Of a stretch of 64,000 bases of DNA, positions 24,236 to 34,949 are shown in pieces. The notes beneath the pieces were generated by a model, which saw only the letters and a program-made list of their open reading frames with translations, was not told where the DNA came from and did not search any database. Source of the stretch: Podarcis raffonei. Taxonomy: Eukaryota > Chordata > Lepidosauria > Squamata > Lacertidae. Within the stretch, counting starts at the first letter, position 1, and each line of letters begins with the position of its first letter. The stretch covers positions 43,373,479 to 43,437,478 of the forward strand of contig NC_070611.1 of the NCBI RefSeq assembly GCF_027172205.1, given 5' to 3'. The position numbers were made by a program, and so were the translations under genes.

Positions 24236-26536
24236 ATGGGGTCTCCTGAAGCAGCTAAGAGGATCCTCCCAACGTGGATGACAAAGAGGGTGACTGAGCC
24301 AGCACAGCAAGCAGGGATGAAGCCAAAGAGAAGGAAGAAGGCAGCTTTGGCAAAGTAAGTTGCTTTTGTGTTGTTTCTTTTAACCCAAGGAAGGAAGGTT
24401 GGGTTTCACTTTGGCCTCTACTTAGAAGTTTCTGTGGGGCTCAAACCCATGACCCTGAGGTTAAGAGCCTTGTGCTCTACCAACTGAGCTATCCCAGTCT
24501 CCCCTCTATATGTTTGACTTTGTCTGCATGTCGATGGTAAGGGCTGTAGCTCCATGGTATGGCAGAAGGTCCCAGGTTCGCTCCCTGGCATGTTGAGTTA
24601 GGGCTAGGAGAACCCCGAAACCATGGAGATTTTGCTGCTAGCCAATGTAGACGATACTACGCTAGATGGTCTGACGTAGTTTAAGACAGTTTCCTCTATA
24701 AAACATGGACTATCTTTTATGTTGGTGGCTCCCAAGAAAGGCAGAATAACTGGCACGTTGGCAGTCTTGTCTTTGTTCCCTCCATCATTAATGGGCTTAG
24801 AAAGCATCGCCTTATACACTTTGAACACGTTCAAGTTGTTGTGTGCCCAGTGATGGTAGCATTAAATAGAGGTGGCAGGGAGGGGAATGCGCCACAGAAC
24901 AGAACCTATTGCAGATTTTGGTGCCAGTGTTGCTATGCCAACAGCACTGATCATGCCGATTCAGCTAGAAGCTTGCCTGCTGTCTTGTGTGAATTTGTGG
25001 GCGTCGGCTGTGCTGCTTGTGTTCCAGTTGCTCATAAATGTTTTGGTGCAGAAGCAGTCTGGCCCAGTCCCATCTCATCTGCTCCATTCTAGGTTTTCTT
25101 TCGTTTAGTTTGTAAGCTCCCCACACCATCCAACGCACACACATTTCCTTTCTAAAATCTGTTACCAAACAATAGCGCTACTGTGCATCTATGGTTGATT
25201 TCAGCCTTATTATCTCTAAATGGCAAACACCTTCTGGTTGCAGAAAATAAAGTTTTGGTGTGTATGAGCATGTACTTTCCAAACTATCTTCTATCTGGTT
25301 GATTTTAGATTTCATGAAACTTTTTTTTGTTTTTTTTTTTTTTTGCTGCTGTTGCAGGTTTGAGACTATCTATTGTATGAATGAAGCTGAACTAGTAGAT
25401 GCAGCTCTTTGCATGATGGCCGAGGTGAGCACTTAGGGGCATGTTATCTCAGTTGTGGGTATTTGCACCTTCACTCCATCTGATGATTTTTGGTTGACCC
25501 TCTTCTGTTAATCCCTCTCTCAGTAGAATTGGCTGAGGGCAGAGAATTACATTGTGACTGAAGCATAGTTTGTATTTGCTGTGTCCCCTTCTCTAAGAAA
25601 CACAGCAGTGACTCCAGCGTGTTTCTTTGGCCATAGAGAATCACTTGCAATTTTGAAGAGAGGGACCAAGATTTTGAATGGACTCTCATCATTCACAATA
25701 AGCATGTATTCCTACTTCCCTGGGCTAGACATAAGAATGATGCATTTATTCCATTCTTGGCAACTATGTACCCTGAAGACGGGAGTGAATAAACTTTTTT
25801 GACCTCCATTTTTAGCTCCCTGCCCTTTTGCAGGCCAACTTTGACAGGAGAGTGTGGCCATCCACCTGTCACCATTATTTTAAAAAGTATTTGTAATGAC
25901 AACATATTGCCCACATCAGTGGGGTGAGATATCAACCAACAGATTGGCACTCCCCATGCATCAGTTGATGCTCAGGGAAGGTCAGTTTTGCTTTCTGTAG
26001 AGTTTAGGTATGCGGTAGTTCCCTGCAGGTAACACTTTTGCACACCTGAACTAAGCAAGATTGAACGCCCACATGTATCAACTGTTGTGCAGGGAGGTCA
26101 ATCCTGGTTTCAGCAGCAAAAGCAGCTGATCTAGCTGCGACTCCAACTCCCCCACACTGGACATCAGATGTGGTTTAGGGGAAATGGTCTGATGGTCCAA
26201 ATTTGGCCCACATGCTGGATGGAGGTTCTCTCTTAAGAGATTGCTACTTAACATGCAGAAATGTGTACTTAACATTATTCTTTTATTTGCTAGAATTGCA
26301 AGGCCAAGGAAGCCGAGATGACTTCGTCAGAAGATGAGTCCCAAGGGCCTCAGCAAGTGCTGGAAAATCCTCTCTGCAGTTCACTTAGTGGCAGCCACCA
26401 AGGCAGAAGAACCCCCAGTGTTGGACCCAAACCCCCAAAAGAGTTGGAGGCTTTAGGCTGCATTGAGAAGACCAAATCTGAGGAAGAGGAGGAGGAGGAT
26501 GCCTTAAAATATGTCCGGGAGATCTTCTTTACTTAA
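24236..26536 (+). CDS. CYREN: CYREN (MRI, C7orf49 family), cell-cycle regulator of end joining
   Basis: Coding exons are 24236-24354, 25358-25424 and 26294-26536. The joined frame is 142 codons; the human long form is 157 from memory. Three family blocks are clear. The N-terminal Ku-binding motif is KRILPTWMTKRV (residues 8-19). A central block reads YCMNEAELVDAAL. The C-terminal XLF-like motif is EEDALKYVREIFFT, running to the stop. A basic patch (KPKRRKK) follows the N-terminal motif. In mammals the protein binds Ku70/80, inhibits classical end joining in S/G2 and can support it in G1; function here is inferred from these two motifs. The region between the central block and the C-terminus is Ser/Pro/Glu-rich, likely disordered, and shorter than in human. 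The start ATG lies six bases into exon 2. Confidence 0.93.
24430..24508 (-). pseudogene. tRNA-Lys(CTT)-like pseudogene
   Basis: On the minus strand it reads TAGCTCAGTTGGTAGAGC (D arm), CTCTTAA (anticodon loop, CTT) and GGGTTTGAGCCCCAC (T arm). The anticodon stem has two mismatches and the acceptor halves do not pair, so it is a dead copy or SINE head. It sits in CYREN intron 2. Confidence 0.6.
24539..24697 (+). mobile_element. tRNA-derived SINE
   Basis: Head ggctgtagctccatggtatg, B box ggttcgctccctgg, body ending gctagatggtctgacgtag. Same family as 1853-1985. CYREN intron 2, directly after the tRNA-like copy. Confidence 0.6.
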
Positions 26537-27315
26537 CTTTCAACCATGAGCAGATAATGCCTTATTTGAGACACTGGCAATTTGGACACATGAAGGTCAG
26601 ACGATCTGTTGTCCATCCCTGTTGTGTAAAGGACTGCTCAGCTAATGTTGGTGAAACACTTAAAAAATGTATTTTTTTCAAAGGGGCACAGAACTGGTAG
26701 ATAAGATAAAATGCTTCCAATGGATATTTGTTCTGTTTTTAATCAGTCACACCGAGTTGTGTTTAACAAACCTTTAATTTCAGTATCTCTTGTATAAGTA
26801 ACAAAGACTTGGGTTTGGTGACAAGACGCTTGAAAAAATGTTATTTGGCTACAATTGCATAATGTTAAGCTTCCCAAAATGCTTTGTTTACACTTGGAAC
26901 TGAAGGAAAAGAAAAACCTCCCAGCATCCCATAGCAATATGGCTACGCATCAGCCTATATAATTAGAGAACGCTCCCACTTTTATCAGTCACTATCAGTA
27001 TTCTCATGATAGCAGCAGCAGCTAGGTGTCTGCAATGTGTGTTCAACCATACTTAAATGAATTCTTTTGCAAACAACTAAATACAAAGGAAACCAGGAAT
27101 CTTGCACATGGCAGAGATGGGAGGCTGTGACCCTGGAGTAAGATTCCCATAGTCCCTCCTATTAACCATGCTGCCTAGGACTGGTGGGAGCTGGCAGCCC
27201 CACCAACATCAGGAGGGCTACAGGGTCCCCACCCCAAGCATAAAAGGAGCAGCAGGCCCCTGCACCGCTGCGTTTGATTGATGGTATGAATAAATGGAGT
27301 ATTAGCAGCCATCTA
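26537..27315 (+). terminator. CYREN: Probable CYREN 3' UTR
   Basis: No coding signal follows the TAA at 26534-26536. AATAAA at 27289-27294 is the only good plus-strand hexamer before the TMEM140 coding exon. The stretch 27113-27240 inside it is a palindromic hAT-like repeat. The probable 3' end of TMEM140 on the other strand, near 26755-26778, overlaps this region, so the two genes may share antisense 3' UTRs. Confidence 0.4.
27113..27240. repeat. Palindromic hAT-like repeat (degraded)
   Basis: Contains gactggtgggagctggcagc, then aacatcaggagggctacagg and a partly complementary first half. It overlaps the predicted CYREN/TMEM140 3' UTRs. Confidence 0.35.
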
Positions 27316-27839
27316 TACACAGGGAAGTGAAGTAATCCTGGCTCCTGTTCACTGAACCCGTCTTTGGTTGAAAGCTAGAAAATACACAACCACGTCCAAC
27401 TTTAAACGCCTTTGATCAATACAAAAGTTGTAAAAGAACACTGTATATCACTTTTTTTGAAAAAACAAAACCCCAAATTCGTGCAACATAAGCATGGTAG
27501 TGGTAGAACAGCATGAGGATCACTCCATTCTCAAGTTTTTGCTTGCATTACAAGTTTGGAGAAAAGCAGCAGCAGGATAATTCTCTTCAAAGCAGTGAGT
27601 GACTCATGCTGTACTTTACTTTCTCTAAACCTCAGCACAGATGAGAAAACTGCCCCTCTGCATGTGCCAGAGGATGGGGCAATTGATGACAACAAATGAT
27701 GACTAGGCTTGTAAGTCAAACCATGACTTGTGAGATACTAGCTTATCTTCTATCAATAATTTGTTCTAAACAGTTTGGATGCCCAGCAAAATTCCAATAC
27801 TGCCAAGCAGCAGTTAGCTACTGCTGACTTTTAAAGAGC

Positions 27840-27905
27840 CACGAGTGCTTGATTGAAGAAGGCAGCAAACACCTAAATGAGTGCTTGATTGAAGAAGGCA
27901 GCAAT
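27840..27905. repeat. Short tandem duplication
   Basis: The unit gagtgcttgattgaagaagg plus cagcaa occurs twice, 39 bases apart, almost identically. Probable recent local duplication in the TMEM140 3' UTR. Confidence 0.8.
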
Positions 27906-28097
27906 CATGCAATCTCTCCCTCCCTCCCCCGGCACTTAAGATAGAGAGAGAAATATCTGTGTGCTAGGAGTGCCAACTCTTCCCCCCAACACGCTCATCA
28001 TTCATGTGAGGGCTTGGAAAGGCATCGGGGTCACTGGATCCACATATCTTTTAAATCCACTACAGTATTTGGTATCCCAGGTAGGAACTTCACATAT

Positions 28098-28700
28098 TTA
28101 CACAGGAAAGATTTGTCCTTTGGGTAGAGCATCCTTGCAATGTGCAAGGAACAGGACAAGAAAGATCAAGTGGAGTAGCATCAAAATGTGAGCCCCAGCC
28201 AGGGCTACAAAAACTTCGCCAAATTCAGAGACCCTTATCCATGGCTCAGTGTGGAAGATGAACAAAGCGAGGCCAACGGGCAACATCAAGCTGCCAATGG
28301 CCAAAAGGATGCAGGCCAGTTTGAATCCATCTCTGTCTTTCAAGCACAGGGCTTGCAAAACTGTAGTGGCAACAAAGAGACACAAGACTGGCGTAGAATA
28401 CACACAGATCCTTGACAACACCAGCGCAACACTGTTGATGCCCATCTTCTCCAAGTTCTTGAAGCATTCAAGTTTTTCTGCTTCTTGGTCCCACCAGCAG
28501 AAGTTGTAGAAGCCAATTTTTTTGGTGGAAGAGTCCACAATATTCCCCGCTTTCCAGATGAGGGCATAAAGCAGCAGAGCTACATAGCCAATTGCCAAGA
28601 GGAGATTATTCAGGTAGAAAAGGCATGGGCTGAACCTTTGCCTCTGCAGACCAGTGCTGGGCTTAGCATTGTCTTTCGAGCATTTTGGTTGTATTTTCAT
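28098..28700 (-). CDS. TMEM140: TMEM140, four-pass transmembrane protein
   Basis: A single coding exon of 200 codons; human TMEM140 is 185 from memory. It matches the family in the segment between helices 1 and 2 (KAGN, then KIGFYNFCWWD). Hydrophobic segments lie at about residues 29-49, 95-117, 127-149 and 163-186. There is no cleavable signal peptide: a basic N-terminus precedes helix 1. The exon opens at a splice acceptor (ctcctaccag, AG at 28710-28711). The first ATG, at 28700, is nine bases inside the exon, so exon 1 is non-coding, as in mammals. The biochemical role is unknown; in mammals it is reported as interferon-inducible. It is tail-to-tail with CYREN, and AGBL3 lies upstream on the same strand. 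Confidence 0.93.
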   Translation of the reverse strand: MKIQPKCSKDNAKPSTGLQRQRFSPCLFYLNNLLLAIGYVALLLYALIWKAGNIVDSSTKKIGFYNFCWWDQEAEKLECFKNLEKMGINSVALVLSRICVYSTPVLCLFVATTVLQALCLKDRDGFKLACILLAIGSLMLPVGLALFIFHTEPWIRVSEFGEVFVALAGAHILMLLHLIFLVLFLAHCKDALPKGQIFPV

Positions 28701-30024
28701 CTTGGCCACCTGGTAGGAGAAAAATCACGTTTCAGTTTCAAGGGGTCAAATCCCTGCTTAGCCTAGCCCCAAAGCCCATTTGGTGATATTGGGCCAGTGA
28801 TACTCTCAGCCCGAGAGGATAAGCAGTAGGGAAAGGTTGAAAGAGACCATGTATGCCACCCAGAGCTTTTTAGAAGATAAAACGTGTGGCTGGTTAATAG
28901 ATATGTATAGGGACAGTCTGGATTGACAGGTGTATGAAGGCTGGGCTAGTTGGCTAGACTCTGTAAAAACCATAGGAGTAGGAAAAACAGGGAGCAGCTT
29001 TATAGTCACATCTTCCCAGCCAGTCACCCCCCCAACAAAAGAGTTGAGTCTCAAGGGGGTGGGTGTCCCGGAAAATTTTGGCAATCCCATCCACCACTGA
29101 CCCAAATGTGTTTTTAAGTATACGCAATTTTGGCTTTGCATGCTATCCCTACAATCATCTGTATTTGATAACTCAGGATGCAACATCAAGAGAGGTTCTG
29201 TGCACAGCTTATCTTTAAAGCGCTCAGCAGCAACTCGTGGTGGAGGGGTGGTGGTTGTTGTATGATGGGAACATCAGCTGGTGATTTAGCTTTCAAACAG
29301 CTACAAAAAGGCTACTACTGCAAGGAGTTCTCTGTCATTAACACTGGGAGTGGTGGGGAGAGATGTGCAACATTCAAATGTTGTTCCTGTTGCCACTAAT
29401 GACATGGGCATCATTGAATAGGAATGCAAAAAAATTTGCAGCCATATTCCACTGCTTGTGGACTACAGTAATGGATGCGCCATCAAATGGCCTTTTCCCA
29501 GCACTAAGATTAATGTGGTTTAAATGGGAAGGGCGAGGTGAGCAGCGTGGGTGCAAAATCCTGCAAGAAGTACCACCACCTTGAGCTATGTGTGGCTCCT
29601 ACACAAGCAAAGGGTAAAGAACGTGGGAACAACTCTTAACTGCAAAGTTATTCATGGGGATTGATGCAAAAGGATGCTTTTACTTTCAGTTGCAACACAT
29701 ATAAGTGACATTTGGTACGTAAGATACCGGAGTAATTTAGGAGTGCTGTGACTAAGAAAAGGATTACCAAATCGAACTCATTGGCCTCGTTTGCATGCAA
29801 GGCTCTCTTGGAATTTTGAGAACGTGTCATGGATATCAGTAACAGGACAGCTGCTGTGGGGGCATGACACATCACAAATCGCCTGTTGTGGGAGCATGAC
29901 TTACTATAAACTGGCCACTACATCTTAAAGAATGTAAAAAGACAGGACCAGAAAATGGTACAGGTATGTCCCATCTATCAATGGGAAACAGACATCTATA
30001 TCAGCCACCACAGTGAAAAGCTTA

Positions 30025-30235
30025 CAGTGGTACCTCGGGTTACAGACGCTTCAGATTACAGATGCCGCTAACCCAGAAGTATTACCTCGGGTTAAGAACT
30101 TTGCTTCAGGATGAGAACAGAAATCGTGCGGTGGCAGCGGGAGGCCCCATTAGCTAAAGTGGTGCCTCAGAACAGTTTCAGGTTAAGAATGGACCCCTCC
30201 AGAACGAATTAAGTTCTTAACCAGAGGTACCACTG
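30025..30235. mobile_element. Tigger/mariner-like MITE, copy 2
   Basis: Ends CAGTGGTACCTCGGGTTA and its complement (aaccagaggtaccactg), with TA on both sides (30023-30024 and 30236-30237). 211 bp, no coding. In the TMEM140 5' intron. Confidence 0.85.
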
Positions 30236-30329
30236 TATTTGTATCTCCTCTGTTCAGAACAGAAGGGGTGGTAGGTGTCCAGTCCTGTCATCCAGTGAAA
30301 ATGGGGCCACATTTAAAGAGGAACTGCTG

Positions 30330-30640
30330 GAAATACTGGTGCCTGCAAATGCAATGCTGATGACCCATCTGTGAAGCAATGGTTTGTTTAACTGAGTTGC
30401 CCTGCAGATGACTGAACAAACCATGGCTTGTTTCTTCAAAGGTTGGCTTATTTTTAGCTGCCTTTGCCTTGTGCCTTTAAAGCTTGGTGCACACCTGGTA
30501 TAGGGTAGCCAAACAGCCCATGGTTAAAGCAAGGTGCTGGCTTCCCACGCAACGCCGAGTCATAGCTAATGTTTAATACACCATAGTTTAACAAACCATG
30601 GCTTAGCCAAATCAGGCTAATGTGTACTTGTCTCTTACTA
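30330..30640. repeat. Repeat with ccatggttt motifs
   Basis: Several short palindrome-like units (caaaccatggcttg, cccatggttaaagc, aaaccatggcttag). Similar motifs occur at about 39550-39670. Probably an old interspersed repeat; unclassified. Confidence 0.3.
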
Positions 30641-32859
30641 CCTATGCTTCTTTTGCAACATCCTTTCTAAGGTTTCGTTCCAGGCTAACATTATCTGGCT
30701 GAAATTTTGAAAACTGATACACATCAGGCTTCACTGTGGAAGAAAATCAAGAGTAACTATTGTCCTATTGCTCCAGTTATTTTTCCTCAGGTACTCATTT
30801 ATGCTGGGTGAAGAAGTCATAATCTCTATTACTTAGAACTGTCACAGAGCACAATTTTTCTCTTTGGGCCAACTGAACAGGATAAAATTGACAAAGCTTT
30901 TGAAGATCATGTTTCAGTTTTTTAGTAAATTGTCTTTATCACTTGATAAGGCACCTTTGTCTGTGACTGTGTACAAGCCAATTTGGTACCCCAAATACAA
31001 AAGCTAAAATGTGGATTTTAAATGATACCCTATCCTGTGGTATCAGTATCATTTTATGCTATGCTGTGGTAAAATATACATTATATATCTGGAAATTTGA
31101 TACCCTTCAGGTCTCTGTTTTCTGCTTACTGATAGAGGCAGCACTGGTTGCAACTTCTACACAACTGACAGGATACTAAGTTCTGGCAGCTATATTCTAG
31201 TAATGTTTTACTCATACTAGTTGTCAATGTGATGCTACCAGATGCTTGCCTCCCTCCCCCTACTAAACTGGAGAGTACTTTACACAGACCATCTAATCTA
31301 TACATTACAACATCAAACTGTGCAAGACCATGCAAGGCTGGAGGAATCACTAGATAAAGACTGGAGTGGAAGAGGAAACAAGAGGATGACCAATACTCAC
31401 CTTTTATAAAAGACTCAACTAGTTCTAACCAGTACACAGCAACCAGCAGATCAAGGCCTCCTCAATGCCTGGAATACATCATTGTGCCACCTATGGGAAA
31501 CGAGAGTTCACCATGTCATCATCTGCTCAAAGTGTGAGTTGGCCACAACATTTAATGATGTTACTACTGCTGTGCTGGCAGCCAGAATGATGCCACTATG
31601 GCAAGGGAAATTCCAAATAACACCCCTCCTTTAGGCATATAGTAGTGTGACAGGAAAGAAGCATATTTTAATTGACACAGTAAAATAAGGGCAGGATCCA
31701 GGCAATACAAAGCAATTTGGGGTTTCACTGGTTTCCATGGGCGATATTTAATGTGCTTCACATTCCCACTGGAATAAATGGGACTTAAGAGAGCCCCAGT
31801 TGGCTGGATTGCATGATTGGAACTGAGCTAGAAGGATGGATGCACCCTCCCAAGTTCCTCCTAATACCTAAGGGAAAACTCCATGTTCAGAGGCAGTAAA
31901 TCTTTGATGTTCAGATTCTGGGAGGATAAGATGCCCTACATGGGCTGGCCACTGTTGGAAACAGGATACTTAATTAAACCAAACATTTAATTTGATTTAG
32001 CAAGGCTCTTCTTGTACATATACACCTTTGGGGGGGGGGAGGGAGCAAACTCATCAGTCTTAGCCAATATGAACACACACTTGTGCTATATACTAACTAG
32101 TAGCTTTTTAGATTTCTGTATGATTCCTGCCAAAGAATTATTTGATTTTTGGCTATCATCCAAATGCCCTTTAATGCCACCACCTTGTTGCAGAGGAAAT
32201 TAGCAAGTTTTCACAAAGTGCGTCATTACTACTTAGAAGTTACTCATTTCCATTTTCAACTCCTTTCCCACAAGTTAACTTGCTTTCTTCCTTATCAGCA
32301 AGAAAAATGAGTGAGCAATATTTGCTTCCCTTTCCTTTGCAGAAGCCAAACAGATGCCAGTTAAGCCTGGATGTATACAAAAATATGTTTTTATTTTGGT
32401 TGGTGCTTAAGATTGCGACATTATGCTGCTCACTTTTCCTTTGGATTCTGTGCTTAAAGCTGGAATGTGTTTTTGGTCCCCAACTCGCTAGTTTCTTTGT
32501 AATTACTGAACTATAAGGTTTTAAAAAATTGACAGCAGAGTTGTAGAGCTTGAAGGGATCCCAAGGGTCCTCTAGTCCAATCCCCTGCAATGCAGGAATC
32601 TCAACTAAATTATACATGATTTTAAAAGCAAGATCTGCAGAAGTCTCTGTAGGCAAGAGAACCTTTGATTTACACTATAGTGTTTAGAATTTTCAATTCC
32701 CTAGGATACCCTGACATCAGAAAGGACATCAGATAGAGAAGATGGAGGGGAGCAGATGCGAAAGAGGACTTTTACCTACATTGGCACTAGCAGAGTTAAT
32801 TATTTTAAGGTGATTCGTTAAGTTAAGGTGATTCATTAAGTTACAAAACAGAACATGAT
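30640..32859. other. TMEM140 upstream/intron region without recognised exon
   Basis: AT-rich sequence with a G-run near 32028-32037 and short frames only. A donor-like site (AAAAG|GTGAGT on the minus strand near 31400) has no supportable exon attached. Confidence 0.4.
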
Positions 32860-33056
32860 TTAAACACTAATATCAAACAAACATCTCATGTTAACAAACA
32901 CAGAAACAATACCTAACAATAAAATGCAAAACATCCAAATGGCAAGAACAATACCCCTCCAGGCAGGAGGCAGGTGAAAGCAAGTGTTGAAATTCTGAAT
33001 ATCTGAACTGTTTTCTACAGGGCAACAGCAATCATCCTTCAGGGAGCACAAACAGT
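32860..33056 (-). CDS. Orphan exon-like frame: Cys-rich segment plus one membrane helix
   Basis: I do not recognise this. A frame of 64 codons and a stop (TAA at 32860) follows a plausible acceptor (cttattttaag, AG at 33057-33058). It starts CLCSLKDDCCCPVENSS, has a short Pro/Trp link (HLPPAWRG), then a hydrophobic helix (IVLAIWMFCILLLGIVSVFV) and a short tail ending LFDISV. There is no ATG before the helix, so translation would need an upstream exon; the donor at 33510/33511 is in the right place. Codon use looks ordinary. It could be an alternative last exon, a small single-pass protein, or chance. Confidence 0.3.
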
Positions 33057-33510
33057 CTTAAAATAAGACGGAAACAGTAATTTCCAACGCCTGTACTGTA
33101 CTGTAGACTCCGTTTTTGTCCAATTGGCTAGATGCTTTCCCACCTAAATGTCAATCATTGCTACCACTTCTCTTATTGGCTAAAAACAGGAAAGATAGGA
33201 ACCAAACAAACCAGACTTCGCCCAATAGGTATCTCCAGCTCTACAAAAGCTATAATAAACCATTTTTGAGCATTGAAATCTCGGCGTTCTGCCATTACGG
33301 GTGGGAGGACTGACCCCCCTCTCCGCTTGCGGACGCCAGTGGGCTGGACGAGACCAAGCCCCTAGGGAGACTGCGTGCATTTTTCCCAAAGACGGAGAGA
33401 GGGAGGAGAAATAAACAGAAATAACGAGGAGATCGCGCGGCCAAGGGGCTTTGAAGACGAAAGCCGCCTGCAGGAGCAATCATCACCCAAAATAGTTAAT
33501 GTTTACTCAC

Positions 33511-33600
33511 TTCGCAAGCTTTCAGATTCACCGACGCACTTCGAGAGAGGCTGAATGTTCAGCAAAAGCGAAAGCAAAATAAGAAGAAGGGGCTGGGTTG
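33511..33600 (-). other. Candidate 5' exon with strong donor (TMEM140 or unknown transcript)
   Basis: On the minus strand the sequence GCTTGCGAA is followed by GTGAGT, a strong donor with the exon ending at 33511. AAAAGCGAAAGC at 33564-33575 (plus-strand reading) is one mismatch from an interferon-response core. It could be an alternative first exon of TMEM140 or the first exon of the orphan exon at 32860-33056. The 5' border is arbitrary. Confidence 0.3.
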
Positions 33601-34699
33601 CACCAAGGGGAGGTGCAAGGAAAAAACGTAGAAAGAAAAGTTTGCGGGGGGGGGGGGCAGGGAAACTTTAACAGGAGAGCAAGCAAGAGAGATAAGCAGG
33701 AAGGAAAACAATAGTGCGCCAGGGGCGGGGAAGAAGGAAGTTTTGTCGAGAAGACCAAACAACAAGTGGACGGGAGGCGGGGCGGGAGGCAAGTGGCTTA
33801 AGCCTTAAGGGTCTAGAGTGGGGAATGGGAAGAGGCTGAAGCAGGATACCTGCAGCAACGGGAGTGGCCCCAAGACAGAGACAGGCAGAGCACAGGCACA
33901 CAAACGCCCTTTTAAAAATAACTTCCAAGATCTGTTCGGGAAGAGAACAGGAAAAACGAGACTCGGGGAAAGGAGGTTCAAGTCAGCCTGAGAGGTCTTT
34001 TTCGGGGGGGGGGTGAGCCAAGGCCAGGTGCAGAAAAAGGATTTCCAAACTGACCTCCGGAAGGCGCTGCTCTCTGACCCGCCTCTCTCCCCACCTCAAA
34101 AATGAGGCGCCCCATCACGGAGCGGCCAAATGCCTCCCCCAAACTCGGCCTTCACCCCTCCTTTTCACATCAGGGGGAGCAATTCGTGCCGGATATGGCC
34201 GGACACCCTCTGCCCCGACCCCCAAGTGTATGGGAATGGATGCGCCATGCCCCCCCCCCAACCCTCGTCGCTCTTCAGGCCTTCCAGACATGCCATGGGA
34301 TTAAGCCTAAAGCGGGTTGGGCTGAACGCCAAGCGTGTTTCAGAAGTAGCGTTGTCACGCGTTTCCAGAAAATAGCTGGACATGCTGGAAGCCACCCCCC
34401 CCCCCGAAAACTGTCTTTGCTGTCTTTATATTATTTCCAATGCTTGGAAAAACCTGCCCATCCGCGTTGGAGAAAAGCGAGACCATCACTAAGCGAAAAT
34501 CGACAGCCAATGCACTCGTTGCTTCTCTTCCTCCAGAGTAGCGGCGAAACCTGCGCAAAGTGATTTAGCACCGAGTTGCCCAAAGTCGGAACGACGAGCA
34601 AACTGGTTGCCGTGAAATACCGGAGTTAATCTCCGCGTCCCTAACCCCAAATTATTCCCTTCAAAGTTCTCTATGCGTTATAAAAAGAAAAGCGCAAGC

Positions 34700-34930
34700 A
34701 AATTGGGTGCAAATAGGAAGAATATTTACTTGCTTGCGGAGCTCGGCGGTGGCGAGATGCGTTGCCCTCCGGCGCAGAAGTCGATCTAAGCGCTTGTTTA
34801 CTTGCTTGTTTGAGAAAGCAGAGCCATCCGTCACGTGCCGCACTCTCAGCAGATTTTTCTTTCGTTTTCGGTCTGATTGGCCTTTTCTCGGATGGCGAGT
34901 GTTTACTGTCGCCCTCCAAGCTGCATGATC
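34700..34930 (-). promoter_or_regulatory. TMEM140: Candidate TMEM140 promoter with interferon-response-type element
   Basis: A GC-richer stretch upstream of TMEM140 on its strand. It holds an exact GAAANNGAAA core (GAAAACGAAA on the minus strand, 34860-34869) and a CCAAT box (GGCCAATC, near 34875-34882). A palindromic E-box, CACGTG, lies at about 34832. A usable donor, CAA|GTAAAT, is present near 34730 on the minus strand. Gene assignment rests on position and strand only. Confidence 0.4.
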
Positions 34931-34949
34931 TATTTTTTGTGTGAAAGTT

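Larger units (their letters stand above)
26755..28097 (-). terminator. TMEM140: Probable TMEM140 3' UTR with poly(A) signal
   Basis: No further reading frame follows the stop codon at 28098-28100. On the minus strand the first convincing hexamer is ATTAAA at 26773-26778. That gives a 3' UTR of about 1.3 kb, in line with the long 3' UTR of mammalian TMEM140. It contains a tandem duplication at about 27840-27905 and a hAT-like repeat at 27113-27240. Confidence 0.35.

Noticed and set aside
28806-29189. A 127-codon minus-strand frame upstream of the TMEM140 coding exon
   Set aside because: It does not resemble TMEM140 or any family; the coding exon has its own acceptor just downstream.
31126-31437. 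Minus-strand frame with a strong donor-like site near 31400
   Set aside because: Every acceptor tried upstream puts a stop in the frame; it reads as chance.
33528-33928. Leu/Phe/Pro-rich minus-strand frames, one resembling a signal peptide
   Set aside because: The DNA is purine-rich on the plus strand, which yields Leu/Phe/Pro in all minus frames; no ATG in the frame of interest.
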